Shown here: piece by piece, positions 43,702-52,545 of the stretch
Numbering within the stretch: position 1 is the first letter of the stretch
Layout of the letters: each line of letters begins with the position of its first letter
Assembly (NCBI GenBank): GCA_900544545.1
Contig: UQVY01000012.1
Coordinates: 1 to 58,721 of the forward strand
DNA length: 58,721 bases
DNA from: an uncultured Eubacteriales bacterium
GTDB taxonomy: Bacteria; Bacillota; Clostridia; Christensenellales; CAG-314
Reading direction: 5' to 3'
Translations under genes and position numbers: made by a program
The notes under the pieces: model-generated
What the model was told of the DNA's origin: nothing
The model's input: the letters and a program-made list of their open reading frames with translations, nothing else
Database searches by the model: none

Positions 43702-45696
43702 ATGCAGAGAATAGGAGTTTTTATCTGTCATTGCGGAACGAATATAGCGGGGACAGTAGACGTCAAAGCGGTAGCCGACGCGCTCGGAAAGGAATCGGGC
43801 GTGGTTTTTAGTACGGATTATCAGTATATGTGTTCCGAAGCGGGACAGAACGTTATCCGCGACGCCGTAAAGGAGTACGCTCTTACGGGCATAGTCGTTT
43901 GTTCGTGTTCGCCGAGAATGCACGAGGCTACTTTCCGCAAAACCGCTCAGTCGGCAGGCATAAATCCTTATATGGTCGAGATAGCCAATATCCGCGAGCA
44001 GTGTTCCTGGGTTCATAAAGATATAAATCAGGGTACGGAAAAGGCAATCGTTCTCGGAAGAACGGCTGTCGCAAAGGTCAATCTCAACGCGCCCCTGACT
44101 CCCGGGGAAACTCCCGTAACCAAGCGAGCTCTCGTTATCGGCGGAGGAATCGCAGGAATTCAGACGGCTCTCGACATAGCCGAAGCGGGATTTCCGGTGG
44201 ATATAGTGGAAAAGAAACCTACGATAGGCGGGAAGATGGCTCAGCTCGATAAGACCTTCCCTACTCTCGACTGTGCGGCGTGTATTCTTACGCCGAAAAT
44301 GGTTGACGCCGCTCAACATGGGAATATCCGTATATTTTCCTATTCGGAAATAGAATCCGTGAAAGGGTTCGTCGGGAATTTCACCGTTTCGATAAGAAAG
44401 AAGGCGCGATTCGTCCGCGAGGATATATGTACGGGCTGCGGATTGTGTACGGAAAAATGTCCGCAGAAAAATATTCCCAACGAGTTCAATCTCGGTATGG
44501 ATACGAGAAGAGCCGTATATATTCCTTTTGCGCAGGCAGTGCCGAAAATCGCGACCATCGACCCGACGAAATGTCTTATGCTTAAAAACGGCAAATGCGG
44601 AATCTGTTCGAAAGTGTGCGCGGCGGGAGCGATAGATTATACGGCTAAAGACGAGATCGTCGAAGAAAAATACGGCGCGATAGTGGCCGCTACCGGCTTC
44701 GAGCCTATATCGCTCGAAAAATTCGGAGAATACGCGTATTCTCACTCCGGGGACGTAATAACTTCTCTGGAACTCGAAAGGCTTATGAACGCGGCGGGAC
44801 CTACGGGCGGAAAACTGCTTCGTCCGTCGGACGGAAAACATCCCGAAAAGATAGTTTTCGTGCAGTGCGTAGGTTCGAGATGCGCGGCGGACGCGGGGAA
44901 AGGTAAGGAATACTGTTCCAAGATATGCTGTATGTATACGGCAAAGCACGCTATGTTGATCAGAGACAAGTATCCCGATACGGAGGTATACGTATTTTAT
45001 ATCGACGTGAGGACTCCGGGTAAGAATTTCGACGAGTTTTACCGCAGAGCGGTCGAAGAATACGGCGTGCATTATATAAAAGGCGCGGTCGGAAAGGTTG
45101 CTCCCGCCAATGGCAAGCTTCTGGTTTGGGGAGCGGACCTTCTTTTCGGTCGTCAGGTAGTCATAGACGCGGATATGGTAGTGCTTGCCGCGGCGATAGA
45201 ACCCGATAAATCCGCAAGGAAGCTCGCGACTATGCTTACGGCGAGTATGGATACGAACGACTTTTTTACCGAGGCTCATCCCAAGCTCAGACCGGTCGAA
45301 AGTCCGACGGCGGGAGTTTTTCTTTCCGGCACCTGTCAGGGACCGAAGGATATTCCCGAAACCGTATCTCAGGCGAGCGCTTGCGCGGCTAAGGTCATCG
45401 GGCTTCTCGTAAAGGACAAGCTCAAAGGGAATCCCTGCGTGGCTTTTGCGGACGAACTTGCCTGCAACGGCTGCGGCTCGTGCGAAAAAGTCTGCCCTTA
45501 CGGAGCGATAACCTACGAAAACAAAGAATTTCGTATGCCGGATCGTTCCGTTAAGCTCAGAAGAGTAGCCGTAGTCAATTCCGCCGTATGTCAGGGCTGC
45601 GGCGCGTGCAGCGTTGCCTGTCCGTCGGGAGCTATGGACGTGGCGGGATTCCGTAACCGACAGATTCTTGCGGAGGTGGAAGCTATATGCAAATAG
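43702..45696 (+). CDS. HdrA-like flavin subunit, site of bifurcation in homologues
   Basis: A 664-residue HdrA. The N-terminal HdrA domain has CHCGTNIAGTVD. The thioredoxin-reductase-like FAD fold begins VIGGGIAGIQTALDIAEAG (about 145-163). An inserted ferredoxin holds CTGCGLCTEKCPQ and a further Cys cluster (CLMLKNGKCGICSKVC). The C-terminal ferredoxin has CNGCGSCEKVCPYG and CQGCGACSVACPSG. In methanogen HdrABC-MvhAGD the HdrA FAD performs flavin-based bifurcation. The last 10 nt overlap the next gene. It is the core of the redox complex. Confidence 0.93.
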   Translation: MQRIGVFICHCGTNIAGTVDVKAVADALGKESGVVFSTDYQYMCSEAGQNVIRDAVKEYALTGIVVCSCSPRMHEATFRKTAQSAGINPYMVEIANIREQCSWVHKDINQGTEKAIVLGRTAVAKVNLNAPLTPGETPVTKRALVIGGGIAGIQTALDIAEAGFPVDIVEKKPTIGGKMAQLDKTFPTLDCAACILTPKMVDAAQHGNIRIFSYSEIESVKGFVGNFTVSIRKKARFVREDICTGCGLCTEKCPQKNIPNEFNLGMDTRRAVYIPFAQAVPKIATIDPTKCLMLKNGKCGICSKVCAAGAIDYTAKDEIVEEKYGAIVAATGFEPISLEKFGEYAYSHSGDVITSLELERLMNAAGPTGGKLLRPSDGKHPEKIVFVQCVGSRCAADAGKGKEYCSKICCMYTAKHAMLIRDKYPDTEVYVFYIDVRTPGKNFDEFYRRAVEEYGVHYIKGAVGKVAPANGKLLVWGADLLFGRQVVIDADMVVLAAAIEPDKSARKLATMLTASMDTNDFFTEAHPKLRPVESPTAGVFLSGTCQGPKDIPETVSQASACAAKVIGLLVKDKLKGNPCVAFADELACNGCGSCEKVCPYGAITYENKEFRMPDRSVKLRRVAVVNSAVCQGCGACSVACPSGAMDVAGFRNRQILAEVEAICK

Positions 45697-46133
45697 ACGG
45701 ATTCAGACCGCTTATAGTGGCTTTTTGCTGTAACTGGTGTTCCTACGCAGGCGCCGACCTTGCGGGAAGCAACAGACTGTCTTATCCCGCGGACGTCAGA
45801 ATAATCAAAGTCCCCTGTTCCTGTCGGGTAAATCCGATATTCGTTTTAAAGGCTTTCGAAAGAGGCGCGGACGGCGTTATAATCTGCGGCTGTCACCCCG
45901 GGGATTGTCATTACACTACGGGGAACTACTATACCCGAAGAAGAATGACGCTTCTGTTTTCGATGCTCGATTATCTCGGAATAGAAAGACAGAGAACGAG
46001 AGTGGAGTGGATTTCGGCTGCGGAAGGGGCTAAATTCGCAGAAACCATGAATTCCTTTGCCGCGGAGGTCGCTTCTCTCGGCGAAAACAAACGATTGGAG
46101 GACCTGAGATGCGCGAAATCGGAGAAACGGTAA
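45687..46133 (+). CDS. MvhD/FlxD-like iron-sulfur subunit
   Basis: A 148-residue protein of the MvhD / hydrogenase delta family, which links an electron-input module to HdrA through a [2Fe-2S] cluster. Conserved cysteines are in FCCNWCSYAGAD, VPCSCRV and ICGCHPGDCHY. It overlaps hdrA by 10 nt and the next gene by 25 nt. No hydrogenase large subunit (MvhA) is in the operon, so input is likely from NADH via the FlxABC-like proteins. Confidence 0.92.
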   Translation: MQIDGFRPLIVAFCCNWCSYAGADLAGSNRLSYPADVRIIKVPCSCRVNPIFVLKAFERGADGVIICGCHPGDCHYTTGNYYTRRRMTLLFSMLDYLGIERQRTRVEWISAAEGAKFAETMNSFAAEVASLGENKRLEDLRCAKSEKR

Positions 46134-47161
46134 GAAAAAGAGCTTCCGAGCTTCTGGAAAACGGGACGGTTACGCGCGTTTTCGGCTGGAGGAAGGGCGA
46201 ATTCGATTATGACGAGACTCCCGCGGTTTTTCGCTCCGTATCGGAGATGAAGGATTTCGTATTCGACGGTTTTTCCGCGGCGAATCTTTCTAAATTCCTG
46301 CTTCGCGGAATAAACGAGGACGGGAAAATTCTCGCCGTAATGAAGCCGTGCGATACCTTCAGTTTCAATCAGCTTCTTACCGAGCATAAATTCGACCGCG
46401 AAAAGGTTTTCGTTCTCGGAGTTCCTTGTCACGGCAAGCTTGACGGAACGGAACTCAGAAGTCGGTTCGAAGGCTTGATTTCGGTGCGGGAAGAGGGAGA
46501 ATTCGTCGTCGCGGAAACTCTTTACGACGGAGAGATAAAGCTTCCGAGAGCAGAAGTTCTGCCTGAAAGATGCAGGAACTGTAAGTCTCGCGGACACGTT
46601 GCTTTCGACGAGCTTATAAGAGAGAACGGAGAGATGGAGATTTGCGGCGGGAGCGGGCCTGAATCGAACGAGTCCGAGCCGGAAAAAACCGAAGATAAAA
46701 ACGACGAGGGAAGAGGAAGATTCGACGAGGTTAAAAGGCTCGAAAAGATGACTGCCGACGAAAGATACGCCTTCTGGCAGAACGAGCTTTCGAGATGTAT
46801 AAGATGCAACGCTTGCAGAGACGTCTGTCCCGCCTGCACCTGCGAAAAATGCGTTTTCGACAATCCCGCTTCGGGCGTTGAAAACAAAGCGGCTTCGACT
46901 CCCTTCGAAGAGAAGCTTTTTCACATAATAAGAGCCTTTCACGTTGCGGGAAGATGTACCGACTGCGGAGAATGTTCGAGAGTATGTCCGCAGAGAATTC
47001 CGCTTCATCTGCTTAACCGTAAATTCATTAAGGATATAGACGGATTTTACGGAGAATATCGGGCGGGCGAAACGGTCGGGAGCCGCGCGCCGCTGACTGA
47101 TTTCGATTACGGAGATATCGAGCCGAACGATTTTTCGGGAAAAGGAGGCGGAGATGCGTAA
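46109..47161 (+). CDS. FlxC-like iron-sulfur protein
   Basis: A 350-residue protein. The N-terminal half resembles the FrhB-like fold seen in Flx and hydrogenase beta subunits (VMKPCDTFSFNQLL, VFVLGVPCHGK). A CRNCKSRGH motif, an acidic linker and two [4Fe-4S] motifs follow (CIRCNACRDVCPAC and CTDCGECSRVCPQR). Its place in the gene order (hdrBCA, flxD, flxC, flxB, flxA) matches the mirror image of the flxABCD-hdrABC clusters known from sulfate reducers. SD GGAGG precedes the ATG, inside the flxD reading frame. Confidence 0.82.
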   Translation: MREIGETVRKRASELLENGTVTRVFGWRKGEFDYDETPAVFRSVSEMKDFVFDGFSAANLSKFLLRGINEDGKILAVMKPCDTFSFNQLLTEHKFDREKVFVLGVPCHGKLDGTELRSRFEGLISVREEGEFVVAETLYDGEIKLPRAEVLPERCRNCKSRGHVAFDELIRENGEMEICGGSGPESNESEPEKTEDKNDEGRGRFDEVKRLEKMTADERYAFWQNELSRCIRCNACRDVCPACTCEKCVFDNPASGVENKAASTPFEEKLFHIIRAFHVAGRCTDCGECSRVCPQRIPLHLLNRKFIKDIDGFYGEYRAGETVGSRAPLTDFDYGDIEPNDFSGKGGGDA

Positions 47162-48212
47162 AATTTTCATAGACAGACTCGACGCGTTTTTCGATTCGGT
47201 CGAAAGAGCTTATAAGCTTTTTATCCCCGCGGAAACTCCGACGGGCGCGATTTTTCGCGAAAGAAAAATCGGAGATCGCTTTTCGGATTCCCGCACGCGC
47301 GTAAGTCCCAAGAATCTGTTCTTTCCGCAGAGCGAAAATCTTATGGACTTTAAGGTGTCCGCAAAGAATATAGAAATTATCGAGCCGGAAGAAGAAATAA
47401 GCGATTTCGTTCTGTTCGGAGTAAAGGCCTGCGACGCGAAGAGTTTCGACGTTCTTGACAGAGTGTTTCTCGGCGAGCCTCGGGATACCTATTACGCCCG
47501 CAAAAGAGAAAAAGGCACAATAGTCGTTATTGCCTGCGACAGACCGACCGAAACCTGTTTTTGCGGAACGTTCGGAATCGATCCTTCCGAGCCTGCGGAA
47601 GGCGACGCCGTAGTCGTAAAAACCTCGGACGCGTTTTATATCGAAGCAAAAACCGAAAAGGGCGAAAAACTGCTTTCTCTTACGAACGGATATACCGAGC
47701 CTGCCGACGAAAGCGAAGTTATCGCACGGAAGGAACTTATCGGTGAGAGAATGAAAAGGCTTCCGCTTGCGAAGCTGAGCGTAAAAGCCTTCGGCGGCGG
47801 AAAAACCGAGGTCTTTTTCGACCGTCCCGAATGGAAAGAGCTTTCGGAATGCTGTCTGGGCTGCGGAGCGTGTACCTTCGTATGCCCGACCTGTCAGTGC
47901 TACGATATAAAGGACTATAAAACGAACGACGGAGTAAAGCGTTATCGCTGCTGGGATTCGTGTATGTATTCCGACTTCACGAAAATGTCCGCGGGTCAGC
48001 CGAGACTCACGCAGAAAGAGCGTTTCCGTCAGAGATTTATGCACAAGCTCGTGTATTATCCCGAAAACAACGACGGTCTGTTTTCCTGCGTAGGTTGCGG
48101 AAGATGCGTTTCCGTCTGTCCGTCAAGGCTCAACATAGTTACCGTAATCAAAAAACTCGGAGGACGAAGCGACGATAAGTCCGGAGGATGCGGCGATGAA
48201 AGAAAAGAATGA
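47154..48212 (+). CDS. FlxB/AsrA-like 4Fe-4S dicluster protein
   Basis: A 352-residue protein of the AsrA / sulfhydrogenase beta family. It has LFGVKACDAKSFDVLDRVF, CDRPTETCFCGTFG and two ferredoxin motifs (CCLGCGACTFVCPTCQC and CVGCGRCVSVCPSR). In Flx and AsrAB systems this subunit carries electrons between the FAD/NAD subunit and the rest. It overlaps the FlxC-like gene by 8 nt and the FlxA-like gene by 17 nt. Confidence 0.85.
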   Translation: MRKIFIDRLDAFFDSVERAYKLFIPAETPTGAIFRERKIGDRFSDSRTRVSPKNLFFPQSENLMDFKVSAKNIEIIEPEEEISDFVLFGVKACDAKSFDVLDRVFLGEPRDTYYARKREKGTIVVIACDRPTETCFCGTFGIDPSEPAEGDAVVVKTSDAFYIEAKTEKGEKLLSLTNGYTEPADESEVIARKELIGERMKRLPLAKLSVKAFGGGKTEVFFDRPEWKELSECCLGCGACTFVCPTCQCYDIKDYKTNDGVKRYRCWDSCMYSDFTKMSAGQPRLTQKERFRQRFMHKLVYYPENNDGLFSCVGCGRCVSVCPSRLNIVTVIKKLGGRSDDKSGGCGDERKE

Positions 48213-49098
48213 CTTTCCTGTTCCCGAATCGGAATGGGAATCGGCGATTGCAGCCGCGGAGGAAGCGATGAACGTAAAAAACGAAGCTCTTATCCCAAAA
48301 GTCGGCGTCGTAGAGTCAATCAGGATCGATACGCCCGACGTAAAAACCTTCAGAGTCGTTCTCACGGACGGCGGAAAGCCTTTTGTTCATAAGCCCGGTC
48401 AATGCGCTATGCTTTCGATTCCCGGCGTAGGAGAGGCTATGTTTTCGATAACCAGCTCGCCGACCGAAGAATTTACGGATTTTTCGATTAAACGCTGCGG
48501 CTGTCTGACGGACAGTCTTCATTCTATGGAGGCGGGACAGCCGATAACGATAAGAGGCCCCTACGGACGTCCCTTTCCCGTGGACGACGATTTTTCGGGA
48601 AAGGATTTGCTTTTCGTTGCCGGAGGAATAGGTATAGCTCCTTTACGCTCGGTTATAAGCTATTGTCTGCACTTCCGCGAAAGATACGGAAAAATAGACG
48701 TAATTTACGGAGCGAGAAGCAGAAAAGATCTCGTGGATTACGACGAGATAACGAAAGAATGGAAGGGAAAACCGGGCGTTAACGTTCATCTCACAATCGA
48801 CCGCGCCGAGCCCGATTGGGACGGACACGTAGGTTTCGTTCCCGATTACGTCAAGGAAATCGGAGTTTCTCCGAGCTGCGTAGCGATCGTGTGCGGACCT
48901 CCCGTTATGATTAAATTCACGCTTTCGGCTCTGAGAGCCGCAGGCTTGTCCGACGAGCGGATTTATACGACGATGGAGCTCAGAATGAAGTGCGGAATAG
49001 GCAAGTGCGGCCGCTGCAACATAGGAAGCAAATACGTCTGTAAAGACGGTCCCGTTTTCCGGATGGACGAACTCGAAACGCTTCCCGACGAATACTGA
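48196..49098 (+). CDS. FlxA/AsrB-like FAD-NAD(P)H oxidoreductase
   Basis: A 300-residue ferredoxin-NADP reductase-fold subunit. The FAD domain has the PGQCAMLSIPGVGEAMFSIT region. NAD(P) binding is in FVAGGIGIAPLRSVI. A C-terminal Cys motif MKCGIGKCGRCNIG with a later Cys binds a [2Fe-2S] cluster, as in PyrK and AsrB. It is the probable entry point for NADH electrons. NADH rather than NADPH is assumed from family knowledge. Confidence 0.9.
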   Translation: MKEKNDFPVPESEWESAIAAAEEAMNVKNEALIPKVGVVESIRIDTPDVKTFRVVLTDGGKPFVHKPGQCAMLSIPGVGEAMFSITSSPTEEFTDFSIKRCGCLTDSLHSMEAGQPITIRGPYGRPFPVDDDFSGKDLLFVAGGIGIAPLRSVISYCLHFRERYGKIDVIYGARSRKDLVDYDEITKEWKGKPGVNVHLTIDRAEPDWDGHVGFVPDYVKEIGVSPSCVAIVCGPPVMIKFTLSALRAAGLSDERIYTTMELRMKCGIGKCGRCNIGSKYVCKDGPVFRMDELETLPDEY

Positions 49099-49113
49099 TA
49101 AAGGAGAAAAGCA

Positions 49114-49788
49114 ATGCAGAATACGGTAAACATATATCTTTTCGGCAAGAAATACTCCGTCCCCGACAATCTGACCGTTATGAGCGCGATGGAATACGCG
49201 GGTTACAGACTCGTAAGAGGCTGCGGCTGCAGAAACGGTTTCTGCGGAGCGTGCGCGACGATTTACAGAATAAAGGGCGACAGAACGCTTCGGACCTGTC
49301 TTGCCTGTCAGACGCTCGTAAAAGACGAAATGTATATAGCTACGTTGCCCTTCTTTCCGCTCGTCAAGCAGGTTTACGATATCGAAAAGATAAAGCCTTC
49401 ATCGCAGATTATGATGCAGCTTTATCCCGAGATTTACGCCTGCGTGGGCTGTAACGCCTGTACGAGAAACTGTCCGCAGTCCCTTAACGTTATGCAGTAT
49501 ATAGCCTACGCTCAGCGCGGGGAATTCGATAAGTGCGCCGAAGAATCTTTCGACTGCGTTATGTGCGGACTTTGCAGTTCCCGTTGTCCGGCGGGAATAT
49601 CCCATCCGCAGGTAGCTATGCTTGCGAGGAGGCTCAACGGAAGATATCTTCAGCCCGAAAGCCGTCATCTTCTCGAAAGAATAGACGAGATAAACGAAGG
49701 CAATTACGACGAGATAATGAGCGAACTTATGAGCAAGTCCGTTTCGGAGCTTAAAGAGCTTTACGCAAACCGAGATATAGAGAAATAG
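49114..49788 (+). CDS. Soluble fumarate reductase-like iron-sulfur subunit
   Basis: A 224-residue FrdB/TfrB-like protein. A plant-type [2Fe-2S] domain uses Cys37/39/44/47 and Cys62/65 (GCGCRNGFCGAC). Two full [4Fe-4S] motifs follow: CVGCNACTRNC (110-120) and CVMCGLCSSRC (148-158). Standard FrdB/SdhB has one [3Fe-4S] cluster for quinone reactivity; that replacement is absent here, and there is no membrane anchor gene. This fits electron exchange with soluble proteins. The methanogen TfrB also combines these cluster types but has added CCG domains, which here are supplied by HdrB. Confidence 0.82.
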   Translation: MQNTVNIYLFGKKYSVPDNLTVMSAMEYAGYRLVRGCGCRNGFCGACATIYRIKGDRTLRTCLACQTLVKDEMYIATLPFFPLVKQVYDIEKIKPSSQIMMQLYPEIYACVGCNACTRNCPQSLNVMQYIAYAQRGEFDKCAEESFDCVMCGLCSSRCPAGISHPQVAMLARRLNGRYLQPESRHLLERIDEINEGNYDEIMSELMSKSVSELKELYANRDIEK

Positions 49789-49799
49789 GAGGCAGAAAT

Positions 49800-51425
49800 A
49801 TGTATCCCGAAGAGTTCAGACGGTCGATTCTGGCCGTCAGCGGCGCGAGAGAAAGGAATATTGCGTTCGAGCCGACGAGAATGACCGCGGACGAGAAAGA
49901 AAAGCTTCTCCGAGCCTTTCATCCCGATTACAGGGAAGACAAATTCGAAAAGCTTCTTATCGGTCCGAATAAAGGAGAATCCGTTCCCTCGGAGCTTTGC
50001 GCGCTGCTTCAGGCGGGAAGCCGTATAGATCCCGATAAAATCGATTTAAGCAAAGTATATAAAGAAACCGACGTACTGATTATCGGCGGAGGCGGAGCGG
50101 GAGCGGCAGCGGCTGTCGAAGCGAAAAAAGCGGGAGCTGACGTTACCGTCGTTACCAAGCTTCGTATGGGCGACGCAAACACTATGATGGCCGAGGGAGG
50201 AATTCAGGCAGCCGACAAGGCAAACGATTCTCCCGCGATTCATTTTCTTGACGCATTCGGAGGCGGACATTTTGCGGCGAAGAGAGAACTTCTCCGCAAG
50301 CTCGTTACCGACGCTCCCGAAGCGATAAAATGGCTGAACGATCTCGGAGTGGAATTCGATAAAACCGAAGACGGAACTATGATTACCACGCACGGCGGAG
50401 GAACCTCGAGGAAGAGAATGCACGCTGCGAGGGATTATACGGGCGCGGAGATTATGAGGACTCTGCGGGACGAGGTTTATAATCTCGGTATTCCCGTTAT
50501 GGATTTCACTGCAGCCGTAGAGCTTGTTCTCGACTCGGAGGGAAGAGCCGCAGGCGCGGTTTTAATGAATATGGAAACCGAAGAAACCTTCGTTATAAGG
50601 GCGAAAACGGTCATTCTCGCTACGGGCGGAGCGGGAAGAATGCACTATCAGGGATTCCCGACCTCCAATCATTACGGAGCTACGGCGGACGGACTTGTGC
50701 TTGCTTATCGGGCGGGCGCAAAGCTTCTTTATCCCGATACGCTTCAGTATCATCCGACGGGAGTCGCATATCCGCAACAGTCTTTCGGCGCGCTCGTAAC
50801 CGAAAAGGTCCGTTCGCTCGGCGCAAAGCTCGTAAACGCGGACGGAGAGGTCTTTATGCATCCTCTCGAAACCCGCGACGTTGCGGCGGCTTCGATTATC
50901 CGCGAATGTACCGAGCGTAATAAAGGCGTCGATACGGGTAACGGAAAAGCGGTGTGGCTGGATACTCCGATGATAGAGGCTATTTCGGGCGAAGGTACGA
51001 TAGAAAGGCACATTCCCGCAATGCTCAGAATGTTCAAAAACTGCGGAATAGACATCAGAACGGAGCCTATTCTCGTGTATCCGACTCTGCATTATCAGAA
51101 CGGCGGCATAGATATCGACGTTTCCGGCGGCTCGGTACAGGTTGAAAATCTTTTTGCGGCGGGAGAAGTCGTGGGCGGAATTCACGGAAGGAATCGTCTT
51201 ATGGGGAACTCTCTTCTCGACATAATCGTTTTCGGAAGAACCGCGGGAAAAGCGGCTGCGGAAAGGTCGGAAGTTTCGCCATCTTCGGGAGATTTATCGC
51301 TCGGACACGTCCGCGAATTCGAGGAACTCCGACGTTCCTGCGGACTCTGCGGAAAGGAAGTTTCGCCTGTGCTTCTTCCCGATTATACGAGAAAAGTTCT
51401 GCAATCCGACGGATATCCGGATTGA
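49800..51425 (+). CDS. Fumarate reductase/succinate dehydrogenase-like flavoprotein
   Basis: A 541-residue flavoprotein of the FrdA/SdhA/TfrA family. An N-terminal extension of about 85 residues precedes the FAD fold (VLIIGGGGAGAAAAVEAKKA). Active-site residues seen in FrdA are all present: His in QYHPTG, Thr-Glu in ALVTEKVR, Arg in ETRDVAAAS, His in TLHYQNGG and Arg in GRNRLMGNS. It should therefore act on fumarate/succinate or a close enoate. It starts 12 nt after the iron-sulfur subunit. No signal peptide or membrane segment is seen. L-aspartate oxidase is an alternative, but the operon context argues against it. Confidence 0.85.
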   Translation: MYPEEFRRSILAVSGARERNIAFEPTRMTADEKEKLLRAFHPDYREDKFEKLLIGPNKGESVPSELCALLQAGSRIDPDKIDLSKVYKETDVLIIGGGGAGAAAAVEAKKAGADVTVVTKLRMGDANTMMAEGGIQAADKANDSPAIHFLDAFGGGHFAAKRELLRKLVTDAPEAIKWLNDLGVEFDKTEDGTMITTHGGGTSRKRMHAARDYTGAEIMRTLRDEVYNLGIPVMDFTAAVELVLDSEGRAAGAVLMNMETEETFVIRAKTVILATGGAGRMHYQGFPTSNHYGATADGLVLAYRAGAKLLYPDTLQYHPTGVAYPQQSFGALVTEKVRSLGAKLVNADGEVFMHPLETRDVAAASIIRECTERNKGVDTGNGKAVWLDTPMIEAISGEGTIERHIPAMLRMFKNCGIDIRTEPILVYPTLHYQNGGIDIDVSGGSVQVENLFAAGEVVGGIHGRNRLMGNSLLDIIVFGRTAGKAAAERSEVSPSSGDLSLGHVREFEELRRSCGLCGKEVSPVLLPDYTRKVLQSDGYPD

Positions 51426-51463
51426 ACGTCCTGCAAACGAACATACGTAAACACGATAAAAAC

Positions 51464-51486
51464 GAGGCAAAAACAAGATTTGCCTC
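51464..51486 (-). terminator. Hairpin after the redox operon
   Basis: GAGGCAAA (51464-51471) pairs with TTTGCCTC (51479-51486). The T run follows only on the minus strand, so as a plus-strand terminator it would be imperfect. The next gene may be partly read through. Confidence 0.5.
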
Positions 51487-51507
51487 AAACGAAAAAGGAG
51501 TTAAAAA

Positions 51508-51837
51508 ATGATTGACCTTCTCGAAGCCCTGACTATATTTTGTTTCGGTCTGTCCTGGCCGCTTGCAATCCGCAAATCTCTCGTGTCCCGCACTGCAAAG
51601 GGAAAAAGTCTGTTTTTTGAAGTTTTCCTGTTTATCGGCTACGCTTTCGGCATAGTCAGAAAGATTCTTCAGCTTTCGGCGGGAAGCAGCGGTTTTCTCT
51701 TTTTCCTCGGATTCTTCTTTTACATACTGAATTTCTGTGAAATCGGCGTGGATATCGCGCTTTATTTCAGAAATAAGAAGCTCGACGCGATTGCCGACGC
51801 AAAAGCTGCCGAAGAAAAAGCCGCGAATAAAAAATGA
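51508..51837 (+). CDS. Small PQ-loop-like membrane protein
   Basis: A 109-residue protein with three hydrophobic segments: LEALTIFCFGLSWPLAIRK, FFEVFLFIGYAFGIVRKIL and FLFFLGFFFYILNFCEIGVD. It ends in a Lys/Glu/Ala-rich tail. The first segment's WPLAIRKS followed by KGKSLFFE resembles the PQ-loop and semiSWEET half-repeat pattern, where transporters act as dimers. The SD is AAAAAGGAG. Substrate and role are unknown. Confidence 0.7.
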   Translation: MIDLLEALTIFCFGLSWPLAIRKSLVSRTAKGKSLFFEVFLFIGYAFGIVRKILQLSAGSSGFLFFLGFFFYILNFCEIGVDIALYFRNKKLDAIADAKAAEEKAANKK

Positions 51838-51867
51838 TAAAAAAGTCTCTGAAAAAGAGACTTTTTG
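51838..51867 (+). terminator. Terminator after the PQ-loop-like gene
   Basis: AAAAAGTCTCT pairs with AGAGACTTTTT around a short A-rich loop, and the T run closes it. Confidence 0.9.
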
Positions 51868-52050
51868 TATGCGGATTTTCGGGAGAATAAACCGAAAAAA
51901 CAGTTCCGGAATTTATTTTTCTCGGCTGTACCGAAGGGATTATTGTTCGTATAAATAGGCAAACGAGGTCGGAACGCTAAAAAATCGAGCGTTTGCGATA
52001 TCTTAAAAAAGAAGCGGGGGAATAATATTCCGCTTCGAAGGAGAAAGATT

Positions 52051-52494
52051 ATGAAAAGAAAAACAATTGCGGTCGTACTTACCGCGCTCGTGTGCCTTAC
52101 CGCGCTTCTTTGTCTTGCGGGTTGTCCGACGGAGGAAAACAAGGCCGAAATCCTTGCTTACGTAGGAAAATACAGCTACGTCGATATGCCTGACGAAGGC
52201 TGAGACGCAAGTTATACTATTTATAAAATAGAAGTTATGCTCGTCAGAACGGACGAGAGCACGGACGTTATTCCGATTGAAAAGACCGATTTCACCGTCG
52301 TTTATGAAGGTAAGACCTATACGGCAATGTATTTTCGCGCGAGAGAAGACGCGGAGGGCGTCGACAGTCTTAAAATCACAGGCGACGGACTCAGATTTTT
52401 CGTGGAATTCAAGCTTCCCTACGAAGTCAGGGTGGACGAAGGTGTTATTTATAAGGGCAAGACGATAACCGACAGCTCGCCGTTCGTTAAGTAA
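52051..52494 (+). pseudogene. Small lipoprotein interrupted by an in-frame TGA
   Basis: The ATG at 52051 follows GAAGGAG and a hairpin. It encodes a signal peptide (IAVVLTALVCLTALLCLAGC) with lipobox LAGC. The frame reaches TGA at 52201-52203 (codon 51, after DMPDEG) and then continues open for 97 codons (DASYTIYKIEVMLVR onward) to the TAA at 52492-52494. The two halves read as one protein, most simply a TGG to TGA change or a sequence error. An internal ATG at 52237 would give a product without a signal peptide. No function is recognised. The downstream YugP-like gene may be in the same unit. Confidence 0.7.
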
Positions 52495-52545
52495 GTTGGA
52501 AATCCATTAAACACAAATTCGTCAGACATAGAGGAGGAAGAAAAA

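Noticed and set aside
43072..45279. A 735-codon open frame on the minus strand
   Set aside because: It lies wholly opposite hdrB, hdrC and hdrA, has no SD, and reads as Arg/Ser/His-rich low-complexity sequence. Codon bias of the plus-strand genes keeps the antisense frame open.
52201..52203. Selenocysteine codon
   Set aside because: No redox-active context around the codon and no convincing bacterial SECIS with a conserved apical loop. The product is an ordinary lipoprotein, so a nonsense change is simpler.
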